Shown here one piece after another: positions 15,185 to 25,963 of a stretch of 64,000 bases of DNA. The DNA comes from Serripes groenlandicus (Eukaryota > Mollusca > Bivalvia > Cardiida > Cardiidae), in the NCBI GenBank assembly GCA_031761405.1, contig JASEVX010000011.1, forward strand, positions 64,004,767-64,068,766, given 5' to 3'. Both the position numbers and the translations under genes were made by a program. The notes below the pieces were generated by a model. That model did not search any database. It was not told the origin of the DNA and worked only from the letters and a program-made list of their open reading frames with translations. Position 1 is the first letter of the stretch, and every line of letters starts with the position of its first letter.

Positions 15185-15190
15185 CACACC
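15185..15190. other. Right target-site duplication (CACACC)
   Basis: Exact repeat of 339-344 abutting the right TIR. The sequence continues straight into the satellite unit (CGATCTAAAATACCCC), as expected if the element landed inside one unit. Confidence 0.85.
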
Positions 15191-15472
15191 CGATCTAAAA
15201 TACCCCATTTGAACTACCACACTCGATCTAAAATACCCCATTCAAACCCGGCACACCGAATCTTAAATACCCCATTCGAACCGACACACTCGATCTAAAA
15301 TACCCCATTTGAACCCGGCACACCCGATCTAAAATACCCCATTTGAACCGACACACCCGATCTAAAATACCCCATTCGAATCGACACACGCGATCTAAAA
15401 TACCCCATTCGAACCCGACACACCCGATCTAAAATACCCCATTCGAACCGACACACGCGATCTAAAATACCC
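15191..15472. repeat. Satellite array between the two TIR copies
   Basis: About eight 33-34 bp satellite units of the GAACCGACACACCC / GATCTAAAATACCCCATTC type. They separate the right end of the Polinton from a second, partial copy of that end. Confidence 0.92.
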
Positions 15473-15622
15473 GCAACGTTGGATGGGGCTGCACCCCTTT
15501 TTAACCTTACGAAGTGACCAAAGCCATCTCTCATTTTGTTAATATTTACCATATTATGGTTAACTTTAACTTTTTAACCATCCTTGTGGTTAATGTGCCA
15601 GGACCGGCAATTTCCTACTACT
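15473..15622 (-). repeat. Solo terminal 150 bp of a Polinton TIR
   Basis: 150 bp essentially identical to 15035-15184, ending with CCTACTACT and followed by the same CACACCCGATCTAAA flank. Its inner edge joins satellite at TACCC/GCAACGTTGG. Either unequal exchange in the satellite duplicated the right end together with its flank, or this is the remnant of another insertion. The matching flank favours duplication. Confidence 0.88.
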
Positions 15623-18600
15623 CACACCCGATCTAAATTACCCCATTCGAACCGACACACGCGATCTAAAATACCCCACTTGAACCCGGCACACCCAATC
15701 TAAAATACCCCATTCGAACCGACACACCCGATCTAAAATACCCCATTTGAACTAACACACTCGATCTAAAATACCCCATTCGAACCGACACACCCGATCT
15801 AAAATACCCCATTCGAACCGACACACGCGATCTAAAATGCCCCATATGAACCGACACACCCGATCTAAAATACCCCATTCGAACCGACACACCCGATCTA
15901 AAATACCCCTATTTGAACCGACACACACAATCTAAAATACCCCATTTGAAGCGACACACACAATCTAAAATACCCCATTAAAAACCGACACACCCGATTT
16001 TAAATACCCCATTTGAACCGACACACCCGATCTAAAATACCCCATTCGAACCGACAAACCCGATCTAAAGTACCCCATTCGAACCCGGCACACCCAATTT
16101 AAAATACCCCATTCGAACCGACACACCCGATCTTAAATACCCCATTCGAACCCGGCACACCCGATCTAAAATACCCCATTCGAACCCGGCACACGCGATC
16201 TAAAATACCCCATTCGAACCGACACACGCGATCTAAAATACCCCATATGAACCGACACACCCGATCTAAAATACCCCATTCGAACCGACACACCCGATCT
16301 AAATTACCCCATTCGAACCGACACACACAATCAAAAATACCCCCATTTGAACCCGGCACACCCAATCTAAAATACCCCATTAAAAACCGACACACCCGAT
16401 TTTAAATACCCCATTCGAACCCGGCACACCCAATCTAAAATACCCATTTGAACCGACACACCCGATCTAAAATACCCCATTCGAACCCGGCACACCCAAT
16501 CTAAAATACCCGATTCGAACCGACACACCCGATCTTAAATACCCACTTCGAACCAACACACCCGATCTAAAATACCCCATTCGAACCCGGCACACCCAAT
16601 CTAAAATACCCGATTCGAACCGACACACCCGATCTTAAATACCCACTTCGAACCAACACACCCGATCTAAAATACTCCGTTTTAACCCATCAAACGCGAT
16701 CTAGGATACGCGATTCGAACCCGGCACACCCGATCTAAAATATCCCGTTTTAACCCGGCACAGCCGATCTAGGATTTCCTATTAGAAACGACCCTACCGA
16801 TCTAAAATACCCCATTTGATCCGACACACCCGATTTTAAATACCCCATTTGAACCCGGCACACCTGATCTAGGATTTCCTATTAGAACCCGGCAAACCCG
16901 ATATAAAATACCCCCATTTGAAACCAGTAAACCTGATCTAGGATTTCCTATTCGAACCCGGCACACTCAATCTAAAAGACCACATTCGAACCGACAAAGC
17001 AGATCTAAAATACCCCGTTTGAACCCAGCAAACCCGATCTAGGATATCCTATTCGAACCCGAAACACCCGATCTAAAATATCCCATTTAATCCCGGCGGC
17101 CGATCTAGGATTTCCTATTCGAATCCGGCGAACCTGAACTAAAATATCCAATTAGAACCGACGCAGCCGATCTAGGATTTCCTATTCGAACCCGGCACAC
17201 TCAATCTAAAACACCACATTCGAACCGACAAAGCCGATCTAAAATACCCCCGTTTGAACCCAGCAAACCCGATCTAGGATTTCCCATTCGAACCCGACAC
17301 ACCCGATCTAAAATATCCCGTTTAATCCCGGCACAGCCGATCTAGGATTTCCTATTAGAACCGACCCTACCGATCTAAAATACCCCCATTTGAACCGACA
17401 CACCCGATCTTAAATACCCCCATTCGAACCCGGGACACCCAATCTAAAATACCCCATTCGAACCGACATACCCGATCTTAAATACCCACTTCGAACCAAC
17501 ACACCCGATCTAAAATACTCCGTTTGAACCCATCAAACCCGATCTAGGATACGCCATTCGAACCCGGCACACCCGATCTAAAATATCCCGTTTAAACCCG
17601 GCACAGCCGATCTAGGATTTCCTATTCGAACCCGGCACACTCAATCTAAAAGACCACATTCGAACCGACAAAGCCGATCTAGGATATCCCATTCGAACCC
17701 GTCACACCTGATCTAAAATACCCCATCAACCGACACAACCGATCCAAAATACCCCCAATGGAACAGACACAACCGATCTTAAAAACCCAATTTAAACCCG
17801 GCACAGCCAATCTAGGATTTCCTATTCGAACCCGGCACACCCGATCTAAAATGCCCCCATTTGAACTCTGCACACCCATTCTAGGATTTCCTATTTGAAC
17901 CCGTCACACCAGATCTAAAATACTCCGTTTGAACCCATCAAACCCGATCTAGGATACGCCATTCGAACCCGGCACACCCGATCTAAAATATCCCGTTTAA
18001 ACCCGGCACAGCCGATCTAGGATTTCCTATTCGAACCCGGCACACTCAATCTAAAAGACCACATTCGAACCGACAAAGCCGATCTAGGATATCCCATTCG
18101 AACCCGTCACACCTGATCTAAAATACCCCATCAACCGACACAACCGATCCAAAATACCCCCAATTGAACAGACACAACCGATCTTAAAAACCCAATTTAA
18201 ACCCGGCACAGCCAATCTAGGATTTCCTATTCGAACCCGGCACACCCGATCTAAAATGCCCCCATTTGAACTCTGCACATCCATTCTAGGATTTCCTATT
18301 TGAACCCGTCACACCAGATCTAAAATACCTCATTTGAACCCGGCACACCCGATCTAGGATTTCCTATTTGAACCCGGCACACCTGATCTAAAATACCTCA
18401 TTCGAGCCCGACACTCCCGATCTAAAATAACCCATTTGAACCCGGCACACCTCATCTAGGATTTCCTATTTGAACACGGCACACCCCAAATCTTAAATAT
18501 CCTATTTGAACCCGGCACACCCGATGTACGATTCCCTATTCGAACCCGGCACACCCGATTTAGGCTTTCCTATTCAAACCGACACACCCGATTTATAACA

Positions 18601-18865
18601 CCCCATTAGAACTCGTCACAGCTGATCTAGGGTTTTCTATTCGAACCCGGCACAACCGATCTAAAACACCCATTTTGAAACCGGTACATCCGATCTAGGA
18701 TTTCCTTTTCGAACCCGGCACATCCGATCTAAAACACCCCCCATTTGAACGCAGCACAGACGATCTAGGATTTTCTATTCGAACCCGGCACACCTGATCT
18801 AAAATACCCTATTCGAACCCGGCACACCTAGATACCCCACTCGAACCCGACACACCCGATCTTAA
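15623..18865. repeat. Satellite array, right flank, grading into a 67-68 bp dimer
   Basis: Continuous 33-34 bp units. Up to about 16680 they are of the AAAATACCCCATT type. Further right, units with TAGGATTTCCTATT alternate with the first type, giving a dimeric higher-order unit of about 67-68 bp, and divergence rises toward 18865. A 102-bp duplication sits near 16475-16680. The frames across it (for example 17679-17879) are not genes. Confidence 0.93.
17513..18321. repeat. 405-bp higher-order duplication in the satellite
   Basis: Starting from AAAATACTCCGTTTGAACCC, a block of about 405 bp is repeated almost perfectly (copies starting near 17514 and 17919), including the same divergent units in the same order. 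This indicates a recent unequal exchange. Confidence 0.85.
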
Positions 18866-19489
18866 TGTCACATGGTTACCAACTTACCACTCGGTCAGGA
18901 CACTCCAGATTGTATGACGATGCATATGGCTGCCCTCGTTTGGTTTTCATTGCAGTCACTTGATCGTCAACTTGATCGCCGTTTTAATTGTATACAACGA
19001 GTTATTACCTTTTTATGTTTAAAGAATTCAACCCCTAGCTACCTTTCAACAACTTTATGAAATATTCAAGAGTCACCGGAACGACTTTTGTTAGAATAAA
19101 TGGTTGTTCTGTTTTGCATTATGCTCGAAGAAAATACAAAACTGCGAGTGAATAGTACTATCATTTTCTTTACAGCAAAAGCATTAACTATTTACTGTTG
19201 CTTTTGTCAGTGTTTATTAAACTGTCTCATAAGTCATACAAAACGGGATTAGTTTACCTTTTATTTCTACGTAAATCAACAAGGACTTGGACATAAATTC
19301 TTACACATTTATTACGTAAAATAGCAGGTTCCCTGAAGAAATGTGTGGCGTTCTGATGCGAGAAAACCAGGAAACACATCGGTGGCGGGTAGATTGATAG
19401 ACGCTATATAAACGGCATTAAAAACCTATTAAACATTTTATCAGGCAGTCTGTCTGCCATTCAATCACCCCAGTAATCAATTGCTTGAC
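18866..19489. other. Unique intergenic DNA
   Basis: A/T-rich sequence just outside the satellite. Only short frames are present; I see no conserved domain, RNA gene or clear repeat. Confidence 0.6.
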
Positions 19490-19560
19490 TGCGCAGGCTG
19501 ATCTGTATCGATACATTACGCAGAGGCCATAATGTTGGTTTTCTCGCGAGACGGCTCAAT
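19490..19560 (-). mobile_element. Fragment of the GAGCCGTCC foldback element
   Basis: GCGCAGGCTGATCTG, then ATCGATACATTACGCAGAGG, CCATAATGTTGGTTTTCTCG and ACGGCTCA match the right part of the fuller copies at 20178-20414, 34415-34668 and 47856-48118. Confidence 0.75.
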
Positions 19561-19823
19561 TCTATTATAACAGAAAGACTGTTGAAAACGGCGTAAAATG
19601 CAATTCGTTGAAACGTTACGGACGGCTGATATATCAATTGTTATTCTTTAGTTCGATTACCTTATACAAGAATGATGTGTTCGAACCTTTTCCCTCATAC
19701 CGACTCGTGTTGACGCACCTGCAGCAGACGACTCTTGCCACAAGGGTTTCAACTTTGTCAAAATGTATATTGTTATTTATAGAGAGTTCCCATATTGTCA
19801 CCCATACCGTTTCAAAGTTATCT

Positions 19824-20070
19824 CGAGGGCTTGGCGTGAAACGGTTGTAACTAAAGACCTATTTTGAAAACCCTGGTTTAGGGGCAATTTTGACCCCTTT
19901 GTAAACAATGCAAATTTAGGTGCCATTGCTCAGAACGAGCAATGGCACCTAAATTTCCATTGTTTACCAAGTAAAATGAGTTAACGCTTATAAATACTAT
20001 ATTGCGAGGTGATTAACCTTGCTAAAAAAATACCAATTTAAGTTACAACCGTTTCACGCCAAGCCCTCGA
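19824..20070. mobile_element. MITE-like foldback element, ~247 bp
   Basis: Terminal inverted repeats of about 30 bp (TCGAGGGCTTGGCGTGAAAC, then GGTTGTAACT) at 19824-19853, and their complement at 20041-20070. A second hairpin lies inside: a CAATGCAAATTTAGGTGCCA arm (about 19909) faces TGGCACCTAAATTTCCATTG (about 19944). No coding capacity. Target duplication is not clear. Confidence 0.8.
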
Positions 20071-20177
20071 TCTGTTGCAGCTGTGTTGTCTTAGCGAATT
20101 GAGTTCCCATGTTTAACGGTATTAAAGGTTACTCAGAGTTCACTCTTTCACTGTCGAAATTCACAAAGTATCGAGTG

Positions 20178-20414
20178 AGTCTTCCCGCGAGATAACCAAC
20201 ATTGTGGCGTAAAGTATCGACCCGGATCAGCCTAAGCATGCCACACAGGCTAACCAGGACAGACACTTTTCGCCTCCTGTATATTTATTGTTTCAGGAAT
20301 CATAAATATATCCCCCTAAGACGGAATGTTTCGGCCCTGATAAGCATGCGCTGATCTGGATCGATACATCACGCAGAGTCCATACTATTGGTTTTCTCGT
20401 GGAACTGCTCAATT
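20178..20414. mobile_element. GAGCCGTCC-family foldback element, full-length copy
   Basis: It starts with CCCGCGAGATAACCAACATT and ends with TATTGGTTTTCTCGTGGAAC, then TGCTCA. The interior carries ATCAGCCTAAGCATG and AGACACTTTTCGCCTCCTGT, shared with the copies at 34415 and 47856. Non-coding. Confidence 0.78.
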
Positions 20415-21692
20415 ATATATGATAACGATAAACAGCGAAGTTTTTAAATGGACCTAAATGAATTTTGTTGCTGATTTGTGTTTTAATCATGCATGAGATA
20501 GCATTGAAGCATCACTAAAGTCAACCATGTGTTATGTTATTATTGATTATCCTGAAGCGGTACAAATCATACTGTACTAAATTAATTAGTAAATTATTCC
20601 TTTCCCTGTTATAAACGTAATTTGAAACATTCGCAGAAGATGAACTTTTAAATCGTTGTTGGAAAAGGAGAATAACTCCTATATATACATTGTTTCTTGA
20701 TAACGACTTTGACCTAAAATAATCCGTTCATTTCTTCGACTTTTTTTTAACTCTTTCGCTGCCAAAGGCAATTAAATTCTTTTGCAAACAATGCAGACTC
20801 AGGTGAGCCAGCTGTATCTCCGTATCTCCTGAAATCTGCATTGTTTGCTACTAAGACATTAGATTTTAGCAACTTTCCTGTAGTACGAAAATGAAGTGGT
20901 CTAATTTTCAACATGGAAGAGTCGACTTTGTTGATCTGTAATAATGTTATTTAACATCTATTGGCTGACAGTTTTCTCTTTCCACGATGTTTTCAAACTA
21001 AATTGTCTGCTGTAAATGAATCCAAAGACATCTTAATCTAAATCTAAATATATGCGAATCTAAATGGACGTTTTTGCGATAATCATAGTATGATTAAAGA
21101 AATCACCGTTTCTTTCTCATTTCAATTTGGATTTGTATGAAATTAACTTTAAAATGAAGAGAATACAATAACCTACGTGATGATATCAATTCCATACATC
21201 TGTCATGACAGTCAACGTAACATAACGCGACTTAAAATGGAAATTTCGCTAGGATATTTTGACATTAATTTGATTATTTCTATTTTATTGATAATTCGCC
21301 CGAGAGATTTTTTAAAAAAAATATAATATAACTTAGAACACCTAAGCTTTCCCATAATGAACAAGACGAATGTTTGACGCAAAGCGTCAAAGAGAAGCCG
21401 CAATTTTTCGTTGTTCATGTAGAAATAAGAAAAAAGAACATTTAAATCCACAAACAACTGTAGACGGTAATACGCTGACATATTTATCCCTTTGAAGACT
21501 GTTGTATACTTCAAATTACCTCCCTTTAAGCAATACAAGGATATTTACCTTGTGATTCGTATGAATAAGATTAATAAACATTGAAATTATATGAATGAAA
21601 ACTATTATTTAAATTAGTAACAACATCAAAATCAAATTTAAGCCAAGATAAATGTGTACACATTTCATTAATAGTTTGTAGATACCCTAATG
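20415..21692. other. Intergenic DNA with one repeat fragment
   Basis: No gene recognised. At about 21495-21590 there is a diverged partial copy of the duplicated segment found at 22808 and 25525 (ACTTCAAATTACCTCCCTTT). A 108-codon minus-strand frame at 21212-21538 has no recognisable domain. Confidence 0.55.
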
Positions 21693-22545
21693 TATAGGCA
21701 ATAGACAATAGACAATATTTTATTGGCACAAACGCATTTACAATAAATGGTAACGACCGAATGGTTAAACATGGTTATAAAATGCAAACATTTATGTGAA
21801 TATAAAATACATGTATAATGAAAATCTATTGCAATAGATTATTTCTCACAATAAAACAATTTGTTACGAAAGAGGAAGATAGTTTAAGTGCCGTGGAAGA
21901 TTTATTATTAAGTATAAGCCTTATTTTATACATATCGCACATATAAGTGTTACTTTTTTGAGAAATTTTGGACAATTTGAATTCAAAAGTCTCTCTGATA
22001 TTGGAGTACCCTCTGCAATGTAGTAGCATGTGCTGTTCATTTTCAATGTCATCACTTTTGCAGATTTCACAAATTCTTTGACCCCTGGGCACTTTAAAAT
22101 ATCTTCCTCTTTCAATGGCAAGGTTATGAGCACTTACTCTTAATTTACATAATGAGGGTCGATCTGATCTATTTCTTAAAGCATCAACATAAGCTGCACG
22201 TTCGTTCATTATGTAAACATTCTGGAAAAATGTTAATTTTGGAGATGCTGAAATATTTGCATGTTGTTCCTGAATACCCTGGTCAATTATTCTTTGTTTT
22301 ATAAAACCAAAAAGTGGTTTAATAGTGGGCTTAACGTTTGACAAATATGATAAACCTAAATTTTGAATGATAATATTTAACTTTTTTACCCATGGGTTGC
22401 TCATTTTCGTAGCATTATATATTTGGTGAACTACACTTCCTTCTGAAGTGATTAAATGGTCCAACAATTTAATGCTGGATATCATTATCTTAGTTTTTAA
22501 TGGCAGACTAGCAAGTTCGGAACGACATGCATCATATATGAACAT
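21693..22545 (-). pseudogene. 5'-truncated LINE, C-terminal part of ORF2
   Basis: The minus-strand frame (21826-22545, 239 codons) matches the C-terminus of non-LTR retrotransposon polymerases: LRVSAHNLAIERGRYFKVPR, then a CEICKSDDIENEQHMLLHC zinc knuckle and RGYSNIRETF. The RT palm is absent. The 3' end is an A/T-rich tail with repeated ATTGTCT (minus strand) near 21700. A dead-on-arrival insertion. Confidence 0.8.
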
Positions 22546-22807
22546 AGTTATGAATATAAAATTTATAAAGTTATAAACAAATTTTCAATTCAACGTACTA
22601 AGTCTGTAAATCTCACAGAAACACCCATTTCAATATACCAACATGTTAAAGTAAATTTAAGAATGAACCGTTTTTGTATGTACTGAAACTAGAAACGTCC
22701 GTTTGTGTATAAGTATATTTCCAATATTTGCGATTTTATATTGAGACTAGCTAACCCGGCACGACGTAAAGTTTCCTCTACCAAATTGGTTGTTGTATGT
22801 GGGAAAC

Positions 22808-23160
22808 GGTTAGCTGCTGAACATGTATTTAAATGTTTAACTGTGTTAAATATTTGTATTCCCTTTAAATTGTTTATTTAAATCGTCATACATGTGTATT
22901 ATTAGACAAAGGTGTCAGACCAAATGGGAACTTAGTTAAATTGTGCGTATATACTTTAAATTACCTCCCTTTAAGTACTACAAGGATTTTTTTCTTGTTA
23001 TTCGTATGAATAAGTTTGCTAAACATTAACATTTCAACTAGACGGCAACATTTATTGTGAAACAGATATTTCTGTGGTTTATATATGATCATGTCTGCAC
23101 TTCTTCATCTAGAATTACTGCGTAATATATGATAGCATGTAAGGAACGGAATGGCATTAA
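22808..23160 (+). repeat. Duplicated locus, copy 1 left part
   Basis: About 353 bp starting GGTTAGCTGCTGAACATG and ending GAATGGCATTAA. It reappears at 25525-25877. In copy 1 the sequence is interrupted after TTAA by the 2.28-kb element and resumes at 25441. Confidence 0.9.
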
Positions 23161-23671
23161 AGGGACTGAACTCCATATGAGAAAATAGCATAAAAAAAGA
23201 AAATTGTTAAAATTTGCTATTAACTTGTTGTTTTTGCATGTAAGGCATTGAAATTTGCTGACTGATGTTATACATTATATGCAAACTATTAATATTGCAG
23301 AGATTTTTCGTTATTTTGCATTGTAAAATCTACTGGGTTAGTAACCTAGTAAATCTAAAAATATCGCTGTATATTTATCACGTGATCCTTACAACCGAAT
23401 TCAAATTCTTGCACATGCGCATTATTGAATGACGTTGTAAACAGGGAAGATGAGTCCCAAAACTTCTGAAAGCGCGAAAAAAGGACGATTTTTGCCAAGC
23501 AAAAGCGCCACAGTGCCAGACTTAGTCCAGGTTTCTATACTAGGAATGCGATTTTATATTTTGACTGTTCGCATCCTAGTACAGGTTCCATCAACAAACA
23601 TATATGAGACATTTTCGCACGGATTTTGTTCGCACTTTTAACGGTCGAGTTCTACCTTACTTTACATCAAC

Positions 23672-23871
23672 NNNNNNNNNNNNNNNNNNNNNNNNNNNNN
23701 NNNNNNNNNNNNNNNNNNNNNNNNNNNNNNNNNNNNNNNNNNNNNNNNNNNNNNNNNNNNNNNNNNNNNNNNNNNNNNNNNNNNNNNNNNNNNNNNNNNN
23801 NNNNNNNNNNNNNNNNNNNNNNNNNNNNNNNNNNNNNNNNNNNNNNNNNNNNNNNNNNNNNNNNNNNNNNN
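23672..23871. other. Assembly gap (200 N)
   Basis: Exactly 200 unknown bases, a scaffolding placeholder, inside the 2.28-kb element. The true length is unknown. Confidence 0.99.
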
Positions 23872-24538
23872 GTTGGGGTAAGTTGAATATTTAAAAACTG
23901 TTATCTGTCACAGCGGTCGAGCTCCAGATCCGAGGGATGTACTTGTCCTCAAATCAAGAGGTCTTAAGTATGAATCCAGGATCTACTTGAGCTAACTCCA
24001 TTCCATATGGCAATTAAACATCCATTTCCTGATCAGTATCAAGGTTTTTCACCATGTGTCTGCTTCCCAAATACAACACAATTACAGCAGACGACTTTTA
24101 ATTCAATTTTGCATTTATCTACATTTCCTCCTGAATCTGAAATTCCAGTCAAATTTACAGGAATTATCCTTTATTGGTCAGTTTTCAAAGATTTAGATTC
24201 GATGTAGATCTTTGGATGCTGTGGCTATAGAATGGTGGAAATTGGTATTAACGTCAACAATTTAAATTTTCTTCTCTGGATCTGGTTGTCTTATTTCAAA
24301 ATGTGGCAGAAATGTTCCGTAAGTAACCCTCTGCAAATTTATTTTTAGTTTAAATTGATTAGATGAAAAACATGGCCGCAATTGGCAGGGGCAAGCTTCC
24401 ATTTTCTTTAGTCTAATTAGATCACTTTTTGTCTATCATCCGTCAGGTCGTCGGCGTCGTTCATTGTAAACGTTTAGCTTTAAACAACATCTCCTGCTCA
24501 ACCAGTAAACCAATTTCACAGTAATCTTCATTTGGTGG

Positions 24539-24732
<194 letters not shown>

Positions 24733-25440
24733 CGTTTCAAAATAACCGTCAGTAATAAATTCATTTTGAATAAACAATCGAAATAATAAAGGAAAATAAC
24801 GATAATGTTTAATAATTAGTGTATTCAAACAAACAAATCTGCTTGTCAAGGTCTCTGGTTTGTAATACTCGTTTCATTTAAAAATACGCGTACGTGCCAC
24901 ACGGGGTACCATCAATGACAGAGAGTGGTTTTTATAAAAAAAATCTCGCGTTAATCTCGCAGTTAGTAAACAAGCAAGATGGCCGCGGCTTCGCAATTTT
25001 TACATGATTGCAGAATTTAACATATTTAAATTCAATATCGGGTGCCTCGTCAAGTATTTATATATACATATGTTGTAAGATCAGTTTAAAAGTGTTACAT
25101 TATAAATGTTGGGGATGAAAAAGGTAGATGGAAGCGTCTGAAAGACATCACTGGTGCAAATTTGTTGATGATAAATTTAAATTTGATTACGTGACCTCGA
25201 TCACATTGGTCTCCGAACACATGACCTGACAGGTGCTCGCAAGAGGGAATTCCACGGTATTTTTAAACGGGAAAACACGGAGCGGACGTTTTCTTAACTG
25301 CTTATTTTCTATGAAATAATGAAATAGAAGACATGTACGACCTTTTACATCCTTCCGTTACATATATATTGACGTATTTTGGATTAATTTGAAAAAGCAT
25401 AAAATACATCGATTTTTGACCAATATGGAGTTCAGTCCCT

Positions 25441-25963
25441 TTAATGCCGAGCGCGAGGGTAAACAACGCCAAACAACAACAACAAGAAACAGATTACATT
25501 TACTGCGTGCTATCTCTTGTTCATGGTTAGCTGCTGAACATGTATTTAAATGTTTAACTGTGTTAAATATTTGTATTCCCTTTAAATTGTTTATTTAAAT
25601 CGTCATTCATGTGTATAATTAGACAAAGGTGTCAGACCAAATGGGAACTTAGTTAAATTGTGCGTATATACTTCAAATTACCTCCCTTTAAGTACTACCA
25701 GGATTTTTTTCTTGTGATTCGTATGAATAAGTTTGATAAACATTAACATTTCAACTAAATGGCAACATTTATTGTGAAACAGATATTTCTGTGGTTTATA
25801 TATGTTCATGTCTGCACTTCTTCATCTAGAATTACTGCGTAATATATGATAGCATGTAAGGAACAGAATGGCATTAATGCCGAGCGCGAGGGTAAACAAC
25901 GCTTAACAACAACAACAAGAAACAGATTACATTTACTGCGTGCCTTCTCTTGTTCATGGTTCC
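25441..25963 (+). repeat. Duplicated locus, copy 1 right part and intact copy 2
   Basis: 25441-25527 is the right flank of the inserted element (TTAATGCCGAGCGCGAGGGT to CTTGTTCATGG). From 25525 the left part starts again and runs through the uninterrupted GGCATTAATGCCGAGCG to CTTGTTCATGG at about 25963. A tandem duplication of roughly 437 bp preceded the insertion. Confidence 0.88.

Noticed and set aside
16099..18284. Minus-strand frames with repeated RMGYFRSGV or GGILDRVC peptides.
   Set aside because: They are translations of the satellite. Frame length follows from 33-bp units, and no independent start, domain or conservation is seen.
1..18865. Regular ~33-bp spacing could suggest a CRISPR array.
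   Set aside because: The whole unit is repeated without unique spacers, there are no cas genes, and the setting is eukaryotic.
21212..21538. 108-codon minus-strand frame.
   Set aside because: No recognisable domain, A/T-rich composition and partial overlap with a dispersed repeat; not supported as a gene.
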